13,977 nt of DNA. Source: an uncultured Selenomonadaceae bacterium (GTDB taxonomy: Bacteria; Bacillota; Negativicutes; Selenomonadales; Selenomonadaceae). Location of the stretch: the NCBI GenBank assembly GCA_905235425.1, contig CAJOKY010000026.1:1-13977 (forward strand). Reading direction: 5' to 3'. The notes beneath the pieces were generated by a model that was not told the origin of the DNA, did not search any database, and saw nothing but the letters and a program-made list of their open reading frames with translations. Positions 1-6,413 of the stretch are shown here, in pieces (within the stretch, counting starts at the first letter, position 1; every line of letters starts with the position of its first letter). The position numbers and the translations under genes were made by a program.

Positions 1-180
1 CCGAAAGTTTTAACAATCGGATAGAGGTGTGTAGTACGCCGGAGAGTTTATCCTCTCAAATGTGTTTGTTTATATTTGACTATGACAAACGCAACTATTG
101 TGACGTTAATTTTAGAATATTTTTATTGATTCGGAGCGAGAAAACTCCCGCCTCTACAGGCGATGGGAATGTTCAATTAA
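1..180 (+). pseudogene. Possible decayed 3' end of an IS200/IS605-type tnpB with right-end hairpin
   Basis: Frame 1 starts with PKVLTIG, which resembles the segment after the zinc ribbon of many TnpB proteins, then meets in-frame stops at 22-24 (TAG) and 127-129 (TGA). It resumes with ARKLPPLQAMGMFN before TAA at 178-180. At 147-167 there is an imperfect hairpin: CGCCT (149-153) pairs with AGGCG (158-162), flanked by CC and GG with a two-base AT bulge. It is followed by TGTTCAAT, a layout like the terminal hairpin and TTCAA-type end of IS605-group elements. Frame 3 is open from the window edge to TAA at 189-191 and could instead be the end of an incoming gene. The identification rests on recalled family patterns, so it is weak. 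Confidence 0.3.
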
Positions 181-185
181 ACGTA

Positions 186-227
186 AACTAAAAGCCGCAG
201 GATAATTTCTCCCGCGACTCTTTTTTT
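186..227. terminator. Bidirectional intrinsic terminator
   Basis: GCCGCAGGA (194-202) pairs with TCCCGCGAC (210-218) across a 7-nt loop, a 9-bp stem that includes G-U pairs. On the plus strand it is followed by seven T (221-227). On the minus strand it is followed by TTTTAGTTT. It lies 28 bp past the stop of the minus-strand TAXI gene and probably ends that transcript. It may also end a plus-strand transcript entering from the left. Confidence 0.7.
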
Positions 228-254
228 ATGTTTAATTTATGTTCAAGACATAAA

Positions 255-1250
255 TTATTTTATAGGATTGTCGTATTCTTCAAAGAATTTTTTAGCTCCG
301 CCGTTAATTTCAATGGTCATACCTTCCATAGCCTGCTTTTCGTTCAAGCCGGAAAATGCCGAATGAGCCGCCTTCAAATCGTCAAGGTGCGTGTAAATCG
401 TCTTTGTAATTTGATAGCCCAAATCGTCATTGATTCTGTCATTGCAAACTAAAAGCGCCATAACAGATACAGTTTGAACGTCTTCATTTAAACCGCTGTA
501 CGTACCTTTGGGAATAACGATTTTTTTGTAGAATGGATATTTTTCGGCAAGGGCTTTAATATGTTCGTCGTCAATGCCAAGAATGCGAATGGGAGCCTGC
601 GCGGCAACGTCTTGAACAGCGGCAGTAGGAGCACCTGCAGTCAAGAAAGCGGCGTCAATCTGTCCGTCTTTCAATGCCTTTGAACCTGCGGAGAAAGAAA
701 GGTACTGCGTTTGAATATCGTCATAAGTCAAGCCGTAAGCGGCAAGAATTTGACGCGCATTAGCTTCAACGCCGCTACCTTCTGCACCGACAGAAACTTT
801 TTTGCCCTTAAGATCGGCGATTGACTTAATGCCGGAAGATTCAAAAGTTACACATTGGCAACTTTCAGGGTACAGCGTGGCAAGTCCTCTAAGCGTTTCA
901 AATTTATGCTTATTTTCGTCTTTAAACATTTCAGTGCCGTTTAAAGCGTAATTGGCGATATCATTTTGAACAATGGCAAACTCAACAGTACCGTCTTTCA
1001 GCAGATTAAGGTTTGCAATGGAGCCGCTGGTAGATTGAACGCTTGCATGCATTTTCTTAATGTCCTTGTTCAAAAGCTCGCTGATAGCGCCGCCGATGGG
1101 ATAATAAGTTCCGGAAGTATTGCCGGTTGCCATATGCAAAAATTGTTCCTGCGCCTCTTGAGAATTACCGCCTGCGCCGCACCCTGTTAAAAATACCGAC
1201 AGGCATACTACCGCAACTGCCGCAAACATATTTTTAAAATATTTAAACAT
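255..1250 (-). CDS. TAXI-family TRAP transporter solute-binding lipoprotein
   Basis: This 331-residue protein has a hydrophobic N-terminal signal segment (about residues 8-22) ending in the lipobox LTGC with Cys24, so it should be an exported lipoprotein. The mature part begins with FLHMATGNTSGTYYPIGGAI, the hallmark glycine-rich opening of TAXI (TRAP-associated extracytoplasmic immunogenic) binding proteins. The family average is about 320-340 residues. Later segments such as SIADLKGKKVSVGAEGSG and LKDGQIDAAFLTAGAPTAAV are also typical of the family. These proteins deliver organic acids or amino acids to a fused TRAP permease. No permease is visible here and a terminator follows the gene, so it appears monocistronic. 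The start has only a weak Shine-Dalgarno (GGTAACGG). The ligand cannot be told from sequence, and a link to ascorbate is not shown. Confidence 0.9.
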   Translation of the reverse strand: MFKYFKNMFAAVAVVCLSVFLTGCGAGGNSQEAQEQFLHMATGNTSGTYYPIGGAISELLNKDIKKMHASVQSTSGSIANLNLLKDGTVEFAIVQNDIANYALNGTEMFKDENKHKFETLRGLATLYPESCQCVTFESSGIKSIADLKGKKVSVGAEGSGVEANARQILAAYGLTYDDIQTQYLSFSAGSKALKDGQIDAAFLTAGAPTAAVQDVAAQAPIRILGIDDEHIKALAEKYPFYKKIVIPKGTYSGLNEDVQTVSVMALLVCNDRINDDLGYQITKTIYTHLDDLKAAHSAFSGLNEKQAMEGMTIEINGGAKKFFEEYDNPIK

Positions 1251-1269
1251 GATGTGATACCGTTACCGA

Positions 1270-1380
1270 GTATTTGTAAATTTTATGTTAGTCCCTACGT
1301 GTAATTATGTTAATCGAAACGTGTAAGTTTTATGTTAGTCTCAACCTACCTTGAAACGCAGGAGATTAACCTACAAATAC
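1270..1380. repeat. Three ~22-bp direct repeats bracketed by a 9-bp inverted repeat
   Basis: The units start at 1283, 1305 and 1330. The first reads TTATGTTAGTC then CCT then ACGTGTAA. The second reads TTATGTTAATC, GAA, ACGTGTAA. The third reads TTATGTTAGTC, TCA, then diverges after AC. GTATTTGTA at 1270-1278 and its exact complement TACAAATAC at 1372-1380 flank the array. The array sits in the upstream or leader region of the minus-strand TAXI gene, so it is a candidate cluster of regulator binding sites or a structured leader. Confidence 0.55.
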
Positions 1381-1668
1381 CGATAAATTTTTCCTTTCGT
1401 AATATTTGACAGAAAAAATTACACTCAATCTGTAAACAAAAAATTAACAAAAATTATTTTCGTTTAACAGCCCTGTGACAGCTTTAATTTCACCTCCGTT
1501 TAAATTCATTTTCAAAGTGATTTTGACATTGCCGAGAGTTGCCGAATAACTGATTTATTGCGTGAATTTTATCAGTTTAACCTTACCTAGTCAAGAAAGG
1601 AATATTCTGTAAAATGATAGTTAATGTTAATGACAATGCGAATTTTTATGAAAAAATTATTTTGAAAG

Positions 1669-1707
1669 TCACATAAAACGCACAAATAAAACGTTGACTT
1701 TATGTGA
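1669..1707. promoter_or_regulatory. Candidate operator: TCACATAAA / TTTATGTGA inverted repeat
   Basis: TCACATAAA (1669-1677) and its exact complement TTTATGTGA (1699-1707) are centred 30 bp apart, about three helical turns. The right arm overlaps the -35 box of the ulaG promoter by one base. The right arm with its flank, TTTATGTGAAAG, recurs exactly at 1859-1870 across the ulaG ribosome binding site. This arrangement suits a repressor such as the DeoR-family protein encoded downstream, but the pairing of regulator and site is inference. Confidence 0.45.
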
Positions 1708-1722
1708 AAGACAGTTTATAAT
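1694..1722 (+). promoter_or_regulatory. Sigma-70 type promoter for ulaG
   Basis: TTGACT (1694-1699) and a perfect TATAAT (1717-1722) are separated by the optimal 17 bp. Transcription would begin near 1729, giving a leader of about 150 nt before the ulaG start codon. This is the best promoter match in the window and probably drives the ascorbate cluster. Confidence 0.8.
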
Positions 1723-1750
1723 TTTCTGAAATAAATCGAAGTGATTTTTA

Positions 1751-1848
1751 GGTGAACAAAACCGTTTAAGAGTTGCAAAATGACGGGTTCACTGTTTTAC
1801 AAAAGAGGTTGTCCGCATAAAGGAGGGGCGTTGCGGACAGTGTCATAA
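1751..1848 (+). promoter_or_regulatory. Structured 5' leader of ulaG: two hairpins and a loop Shine-Dalgarno
   Basis: Hairpin 1 pairs GTGAAC (1752-1757) and CCGT (1762-1765) with the continuous strand ACGGGTTCAC (1783-1792), leaving a four-A bulge and a 17-nt loop. Hairpin 2 pairs TGTCCGC (1810-1816) with GCGGACA (1833-1839). Its 16-nt loop contains AGGAGGGG (1821-1828), a strong Shine-Dalgarno-like sequence. A five-codon frame, TTG at 1831 to TAA at 1846-1848, starts at good spacing from that sequence. I do not recognise a known riboswitch class. The pairings were read by eye, so stability is untested. Confidence 0.4.
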
Positions 1849-1881
1849 GAGTGATTATTTTATGTGAAAGGGGAAATTTGG

Positions 1882-2982
1882 ATGAGTAAAGTTTCTGAAA
1901 TGACTCGTGAAAAATGGATAATGAGCACGTTCCCTGAATGGGGTACATGGCTTGTAGAAGACATTGAGTCGGCAGTTGTACCGGAAGGTCAAGTGGCAAT
2001 GTGGTGGCTCGGTTGTACCGGCATTTGGTTTAAAACTCCCGGCAAAGCCAACATTACTATAGATCTTTGGTGTGGAAACGGCAAGCGTACGCACGGCGAC
2101 GGCAAAATGAAAGTCGGTCATCAAATGGCGAATATGTGCGGCTGTCGCAACATGCAACCCAATCTCCGCAATGTTCCTTTTGTAATTGATCCTTTCGCCT
2201 TCAAACAGGTTGACGCGGTACTTGCAACGCACTATCACCAAGATCATATGTCGGCAGAATGGGCGGCTCACGTCATCAACAGCGGTATGACTACCATTGA
2301 AGACGGTAAAGAAATTCCCGTACCCTTCATTGGACCTAAAAAATCTATCGAAACATGGGTAAAATGGGGCGTACCGGAAGAGCGTTGCCGCGAAGTTAAA
2401 CCCGGCGACAGCTTTAAAATTAAAGATATTGAAATTATTTGTCTTGACAGTTTCGATCGTACCTGTATCGTTACGACGGATTCGACAGGTCCCGATCGCG
2501 AAGAATTAACGGGGAAATGCCCGACGGATATGGATGAAAAAGCCGTCAACTATCTTTTGAAGACTCCAGGCGGAAATATCTACCATTCCGGCGATTCGCA
2601 CTTCTCCATTTATTTTGCAAAACACGGCAAAGACTACGACATTGATGTTGCATTCGGTTCATTCGGCGAAAATCCCATTGGCATGCAGGATAAGATGACT
2701 TCCATTGACGTACTGCGTATGGCTGAAAATCTTAAATGCAAAGTTGTCATTCCGATTCACTGGGACGTTTGGACGAACTTCCAAGCAGACTGCGAAGAAA
2801 TTAAACTTCTCTATGACTTCAAGAAAGACAGAAACGAATACAAATTCCACCCCTTCTTCTGGCAAGTCGGCGGCAAGTACACCTACCCGCAAGATAAGGA
2901 TAAAATTTATTATCATCATCAGAGAGGTTTTGAGGATTGTTTCGAGCATCCGCAAAATATTCCTTTCCGCTCCTGCTTGTAA
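1882..2982 (+). CDS. ulaG: L-ascorbate-6-phosphate lactonase UlaG
   Basis: This cytoplasmic metallo-beta-lactamase-fold enzyme hydrolyses L-ascorbate-6-phosphate to 3-keto-L-gulonate-6-phosphate, the first step after PTS uptake. The 366-residue product matches E. coli UlaG (about 354 residues) almost throughout, from the opening MSKVSEMTREKWIMSTFPEW to the C-terminal RGFEDCF. The metal-binding signature is H117-Y-H119-Q-D121-H122 (THDHNDH in E. coli). It is followed by YHSGDSHFS with D238 and H240, and VIPIHWDVW with H293. I chose ATG 1882 because AAAGGGGA (1867-1874) sits 7 nt before it and the protein then begins exactly like UlaG. An in-frame GTG at 1864 would add six residues but would overlap the ribosome binding site. 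It is first in the cluster, 199 bp before the regulator gene. Confidence 0.96.
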   Translation: MSKVSEMTREKWIMSTFPEWGTWLVEDIESAVVPEGQVAMWWLGCTGIWFKTPGKANITIDLWCGNGKRTHGDGKMKVGHQMANMCGCRNMQPNLRNVPFVIDPFAFKQVDAVLATHYHQDHMSAEWAAHVINSGMTTIEDGKEIPVPFIGPKKSIETWVKWGVPEERCREVKPGDSFKIKDIEIICLDSFDRTCIVTTDSTGPDREELTGKCPTDMDEKAVNYLLKTPGGNIYHSGDSHFSIYFAKHGKDYDIDVAFGSFGENPIGMQDKMTSIDVLRMAENLKCKVVIPIHWDVWTNFQADCEEIKLLYDFKKDRNEYKFHPFFWQVGGKYTYPQDKDKIYYHHQRGFEDCFEHPQNIPFRSCL

Positions 2983-3042
2983 TATATGACAATTCGACTG
3001 TAATTTTTAATTTTCTTTAGGCTTTTAAATCGGCATATTTCC

Positions 3043-3071
3043 TTGCACATTGAATTAGTATGGTTTACAAT
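3043..3071 (+). promoter_or_regulatory. Possible promoter for the DeoR-family regulator gene
   Basis: TTGCAC (3043-3048) and TACAAT (3066-3071) are 17 bp apart, with the -10 matching five of six consensus bases and the -35 only three. It would give a leader of about 105 nt containing the 3134-3159 palindrome. No terminator is visible after ulaG, so readthrough from the ulaG promoter is also possible. Confidence 0.4.
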
Positions 3072-3133
3072 GACAGAAAATTATAGCATTAATTTTTTAA
3101 AAAATTTAAATCATATACAATTTGCGGTATGGT

Positions 3134-3159
3134 TGAAGATATAAAAATTTATGTCTTCA
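3134..3159. promoter_or_regulatory. 26-bp imperfect palindrome before the DeoR-family gene
   Basis: Left half TGAAGATATAAAA and right half ATTTATGTCTTCA match as complements at 11 of 13 positions; the misses are the central pair and one T/G. It ends 22 bp before the regulator start codon, a natural place for an autoregulatory operator. It shares the word TTTATGT with the candidate operators near ulaG. Confidence 0.45.
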
Positions 3160-3181
3160 TAGTATTGAACGGAAAAATGCC

Positions 3182-3958
3182 ATGAAAAATACTCAAGTAT
3201 CGGTACAAAAGCGTAGAGAAGATATTTTAAAAATGATAAAGGAAAAAGGCGGAGCTACCATTCGAGATATCGCACAAACTTACAAGGTCTCGGAAATGAC
3301 TGTTCGACGCGATTTGCAACTTATGGAAGATCGCCGATTGGTTTATCGAACTCACGGCGGAGTAGTTTCGTGGGAAAATATCTACGGAACTACTCTGTTT
3401 AATGAGGATATTATGAAATGGCGTGACTTAATATCAAGGTATGCTGCGCGGTACATTGAAGACGGCGATTCGCTTTTCATTAACGGCAGTAGAATTGCGC
3501 TAAATATGCTGAAGTATGTAAGCAATAAAAAAGTTTTCGTCTACACAAACAACGGCTGGGCGCTCGGTGAAAAATACTCAGAAGGCATTACGGTATGTCT
3601 TACCGGCGGGGAAATGAGAAATCGCGTTATGATAGGTGATTATGTCATGAGAAATCTCCTTTCCGTAACGGTAGACAAAATTTTTATAGGTTGCGCGGCA
3701 GTTTATGATGACGGCGAATTCAGATACGATATTCCGACTGAAATCGGCATAAACGAATCAATGATAAGCAGGACGAAAAGCGATAAAGTCTACGTTTTGG
3801 CAGACCATACCAAATTGCAAAAGCGCGTTGACAGAGAAAACTCTTACGGCAGTAGCAGGTACGAAAAGCAAATTGTACTCGTAACAGATGAAGAGGCAGA
3901 TAAAACAATTTTGGACAGTCTCAAAAAACACGGGATAGAAATTGTTATAGCTTCGTAG
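3182..3958 (+). CDS. DeoR-family transcriptional regulator, probably of the ascorbate cluster
   Basis: This 258-residue protein has an N-terminal DeoR-type helix-turn-helix (about residues 10-65) with the recognition-helix pattern VSEMTVRRDLQLMEDRRLVYRTHGG. A C-terminal DeoRC sugar-phosphate sensor domain of the ISOCOT fold follows (about 75-245, with LTGGEMRNRVMIGDYV and IFIGCAAVYDDGEF). Such proteins usually repress a sugar operon until a phosphorylated intermediate binds. E. coli UlaR belongs to the same family and binds ascorbate-6-phosphate. Position between ulaG and ulaC argues for that role, but similarity to UlaR is only at family level, so I give no gene symbol. The Shine-Dalgarno is weak (GGAAAA), consistent with low expression. 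A near-palindrome just upstream may be its own operator. Confidence 0.88.
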   Translation: MKNTQVSVQKRREDILKMIKEKGGATIRDIAQTYKVSEMTVRRDLQLMEDRRLVYRTHGGVVSWENIYGTTLFNEDIMKWRDLISRYAARYIEDGDSLFINGSRIALNMLKYVSNKKVFVYTNNGWALGEKYSEGITVCLTGGEMRNRVMIGDYVMRNLLSVTVDKIFIGCAAVYDDGEFRYDIPTEIGINESMISRTKSDKVYVLADHTKLQKRVDRENSYGSSRYEKQIVLVTDEEADKTILDSLKKHGIEIVIAS

Positions 3959-3994
3959 CAGTAAAATACAAAGTTATAGAAGAGAGGGAAATTA

Positions 3995-4435
3995 ATGCTT
4001 AAGGAATTAGTTGAAAAAAAGAGATACTCCTTCCATAAAGGATTTGATGATTGGCGTGACGCTGTTCGTGCGGCTTGCCAACCTTTGATTGATGACGGCG
4101 CTATTAAGCCGGTTTATCCTGACGAAATTATTAAAAAGGTCGAAGAACTCGGACCGTACATTGTCATTGCACCTAATCTTTGCATTCCGCATGCGCAAGA
4201 AGGCGTTGGCGTAAACGAAACGGCAATGTGCTTTATGAAGACGGAAGAGCCTGTACATTTTGATCCTGACGATCCCGACAAAGATGCTCGCGTTTTTGTA
4301 GTTTTGGCATCAACCGATAACAACATTCATCTTCAAAATTTGGCATTGCTCGTAGAAACTATGTCGGACGAAGAAAAATTCGCTAAAATCCTTGAGGCAA
4401 ATACGCCGGAAGAGCTCGTGAAAATCGAAGAATAG
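3995..4435 (+). CDS. ulaC: Ascorbate-specific PTS component IIA (UlaC)
   Basis: This 146-residue cytoplasmic phosphotransfer protein belongs to the fructose-mannitol-type IIA fold. The phosphorylated histidine is H66 in APNLCIPHAQEG, the expected site that receives phosphate from HPr-His and passes it to the IIB cysteine. Other family features are RAACQPLIDDGAIKPVYPDEII near the N-terminus and RVFVVLASTDNNIHLQNLALL around residues 98-120. GAGAGGG (3982-3988) precedes the ATG. It lies 36 bp after the regulator gene and 42 bp before ulaA, so it is almost certainly co-transcribed with them. It is a stand-alone protein here, as in E. coli. Confidence 0.94.
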   Translation: MLKELVEKKRYSFHKGFDDWRDAVRAACQPLIDDGAIKPVYPDEIIKKVEELGPYIVIAPNLCIPHAQEGVGVNETAMCFMKTEEPVHFDPDDPDKDARVFVVLASTDNNIHLQNLALLVETMSDEEKFAKILEANTPEELVKIEE

Positions 4436-4451
4436 AGATTTTCCCCGTTAA

Positions 4452-4463
4452 TATTCCGGAATA
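4452..4463. repeat. 12-bp perfect palindrome before ulaA
   Basis: TATTCCGGAATA is self-complementary and directly abuts the ulaA ribosome binding site (GGGAGAGG, 4465-4472). It could be a small translational or protein binding element, or chance. Confidence 0.3.
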
Positions 4464-4477
4464 AGGGAGAGGATTTT

Positions 4478-5965
4478 ATGGAATTTTTGCTTGATATATG
4501 GGGATTTTTCCAAAACAACATACTGACTAAGCCGCAATTCTTTATTGGATTTATCGTATTAATCGGTTACTTACTTCTCGGTAAACCGATTCACGAATGT
4601 ATAGCAGGTTTTATCAAAGCGACAGTCGGTTACATGATTTTGGGCGTTGCATCGGGCGGCTTGGTAGGAAACTTCCGACCGGTATTGGTAGGCTTGAAAG
4701 ACCGTTTTGAACTTTCGGCGGCGGTTATAGATCCGTACTTCGGACAAGCGGCAGCGCAGATGTCGGTTGAAAATGTGGGACGTTCATTTTCCATGATGAT
4801 GTTGGTATTATTGCTTGCTTTTACAATGAACATTCTGCTGGTTCTCTTCCGCAAGTATACCAAAATTCGCACGCTATTCATAACAGGTCACGTCATGGTT
4901 CAGCAATCGTCAACTGCATTATGGCTCGTTCTCTTCTGTTTCCCTGAACTGCAAGATCCTCAAGTTGTAGTAATGCTTGGTATCTTGTTGGGAACTTATT
5001 GGGCGGTAGGTTCTAACCTCACCGTTGAGCCGGTAGCTAAACTTTCAGAAGGCGGCGGCTTTGCAACAGGTCACCAACAGATGTTCGGTATTTGGATCAC
5101 TTCAAAAATTGCAGGAAAAATCGGCGATCCGAAGAAATCTTTGGAGACGTTAAAACTGCCGGGCTTTTTGGCAATGTTCAATGAAAACGTTGTCGCAACC
5201 GGCGTGCTTATGTTCTTCTTCTTTGGCGCGATAATCACGGTATTGGGACCTGACTTGATGCACAGCATTGATAAGGGATTCGCTCCTAATCAGAATTTCG
5301 GATTCTACATTCTTGAAAAATCCTTGTACTTCGCAGTTTATTTGACAATTCTGCAGCTCGGTATTCGTATGTTCGTTTCAGAGTTGACAAATTCATTTCA
5401 AGGTATTTCGGAAAAGATTCTGCCCGGTTCAATGCCGGCTGTCGACTGCGCGGCTGTATACGGTTTCGGTCACCCCAACGCAGTTACAATCGGATTCTTG
5501 TTCGGCGCATTTGGACAACTTCTCGCGATTTTGGGCTTGATAGTTTTCAACAGTCCGATTCTGATAATCAGCGGATTTGTTCCCTTGTTCTTTGACAATG
5601 CGACGTTCGCGGTTTATGCCAATCGTTTGGGCGGCATTCGTGCGGCGACAATTATTCCTTTCTTCAGCGGCATCATTCAAGTTTTGGGCGGCGCGTTCGC
5701 GGCTCATTACTTCTTAACCGGCGTGTACGGCGGCTGGCATGGCAGCTCTGACTGGGATTATTTGTGGCCTGCAATCGGCGTTATCATGAACAATCTGCAC
5801 GTCGTCGGCGTTGCAATAGTTGTAATTGGACTTTTGGCAATTCCGCAGATTATCTACCGCATGAACAAGGATACTTACTTCCTCATTGCAGAGGATTTTG
5901 ATGCTTATAAAGAGTTAATGGCGAAGAAACAAGGCGTCTCCGTCGATGAAGTCGTCATTGACTAA
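4478..5965 (+). CDS. ulaA: Ascorbate-specific PTS permease component IIC (UlaA)
   Basis: This 495-residue integral membrane protein has about ten or more hydrophobic segments, for example near residues 18-36, 43-65, 104-122, 160-177, 237-258, 280-300, 345-368, 372-392 and 445-465. It aligns by eye with E. coli UlaA (465 residues) through shared stretches: TGHVMVQQSS, a GHQQMFGIWI segment (GHQQQFASWI in E. coli), LKLPGFLAMFNENVV, GIRMFVSELTNSFQGIS, and PGSMPAVDCAAVYGF. It forms the translocation channel for L-ascorbate, which is phosphorylated by UlaB during transport. The C-terminus is about 30 residues longer and charged (AEDFDAYKELMAKKQ). The gene order IIA-IIC-IIB differs from the E. coli order IIC-IIB-IIA. 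Confidence 0.95.
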   Translation: MEFLLDIWGFFQNNILTKPQFFIGFIVLIGYLLLGKPIHECIAGFIKATVGYMILGVASGGLVGNFRPVLVGLKDRFELSAAVIDPYFGQAAAQMSVENVGRSFSMMMLVLLLAFTMNILLVLFRKYTKIRTLFITGHVMVQQSSTALWLVLFCFPELQDPQVVVMLGILLGTYWAVGSNLTVEPVAKLSEGGGFATGHQQMFGIWITSKIAGKIGDPKKSLETLKLPGFLAMFNENVVATGVLMFFFFGAIITVLGPDLMHSIDKGFAPNQNFGFYILEKSLYFAVYLTILQLGIRMFVSELTNSFQGISEKILPGSMPAVDCAAVYGFGHPNAVTIGFLFGAFGQLLAILGLIVFNSPILIISGFVPLFFDNATFAVYANRLGGIRAATIIPFFSGIIQVLGGAFAAHYFLTGVYGGWHGSSDWDYLWPAIGVIMNNLHVVGVAIVVIGLLAIPQIIYRMNKDTYFLIAEDFDAYKELMAKKQGVSVDEVVID

Positions 5966-6001
5966 AGTAATATAAAGTTTATTTTGAAGGGAGTTTTTTA
6001 A

Positions 6002-6292
6002 ATGGCAAAATTGAAGGTTATCGCCGCTTGCGGTAGCGGAATGGGTTCTTCCCAGATCATCAAGATGAAACTCGAAAAGGCTTTCAAAAAGCTCAATATC
6101 GACGCTGAAATTTACCACACCAACGTAGGCGATGCGAAGTCCAATGCCAACAACTACGACGTTGTCTTCTGCTCCGAGTCTTTGGTCGGCACCTTCGGCG
6201 ACGTTAAAGCAACCGTTATCGGTCTCAAAAACTTGCTCTCTGAAAAAGAGATGGCTGAAAAGATTCAAGAGAAGATCATCGACAAGAAATAA
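6002..6292 (+). CDS. ulaB: Ascorbate-specific PTS component IIB (UlaB)
   Basis: This 96-residue cytoplasmic protein has a Rossmann-like IIB fold. The phosphocysteine is Cys10 in IAACGSGMGSSQIIKMKLE, the typical P-loop of lactose/ascorbate-type IIB domains. It takes phosphate from UlaC His66 and phosphorylates incoming ascorbate. AAGGGAG (5987-5993) precedes the start, 36 bp after ulaA. The gene is followed by a strong terminator, so it may be the last gene of the transport transcript. Confidence 0.95.
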   Translation: MAKLKVIAACGSGMGSSQIIKMKLEKAFKKLNIDAEIYHTNVGDAKSNANNYDVVFCSESLVGTFGDVKATVIGLKNLLSEKEMAEKIQEKIIDKK

Positions 6293-6322
6293 AATTTCCC
6301 CATTGTCTTAGGAAGTAACCAA

Positions 6323-6340
6323 TACTTTTTATAAGAAGTA
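6323..6340. repeat. 18-bp near-perfect palindrome between ulaB and the terminator
   Basis: TACTTTTTA and TAAGAAGTA are complementary at eight of nine positions. It lies 14 bp before the terminator stem. It could be a regulator site for the ulaF side of the cluster, though no good promoter is seen with it. Confidence 0.3.
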
Positions 6341-6353
6341 AAATACTTTTGCG

Positions 6354-6394
6354 GCGAGGGCGGTAATGCTCCGTCCTCGCTTGCTTTGTTTTTT
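6354..6394 (+). terminator. Intrinsic terminator or attenuator between ulaB and ulaF
   Basis: GCGAGGGCGG (6354-6363) pairs with CCGTCCTCGC (6371-6380), ten pairs including one G-U, across a 7-nt loop. TTGCTTTG and six T (6389-6394) follow. Because ulaF begins only 20 bp later and I see no clear promoter between, it probably gives partial termination and sets the ratio of transporter to enzyme genes. Confidence 0.8.
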
Positions 6395-6413
6395 GAGTCA
6401 GGAGAGTTTATAA

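Larger units (their letters stand above)
1251..1863. other. Divergent intergenic region, TAXI gene / ulaG
   Basis: No convincing long gene lies in this AT-rich gap. It contains a three-copy direct repeat near the TAXI side, a strong plus-strand promoter, an operator-like inverted repeat and a structured ulaG leader, each listed separately. Other items seen are: an inverted repeat AACTGAT (1548-1554) and ATCAGTT (1571-1577); a weak minus-strand promoter candidate, TTGAGT (complement of 1423-1428) and TATTAC (complement of 1399-1404) with 18 bp between; and a 20-codon ATG reading frame at 1614-1676 preceded by AAAGGAA (1596-1602), which could be chance. Confidence 0.6.

Noticed and set aside
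158..175. Resemblance to the start of a fluoride riboswitch (GGCGATGG)
   Set aside because: The CGCC pairing partner that forms the pseudoknot downstream is missing, and no fluoride-related gene follows.
1614..1676. 20-codon frame with an upstream AAAGGAA
   Set aside because: It lies before the strong ulaG promoter, is very short and AT-rich, and has no supporting context, so it is mentioned only in the intergenic entry.
1761..1775. Catabolite-responsive element (cre) near AAACCGTTTAAG
   Set aside because: Only the central CG and flanking A/T match; the outer TG and CA positions of the consensus do not.
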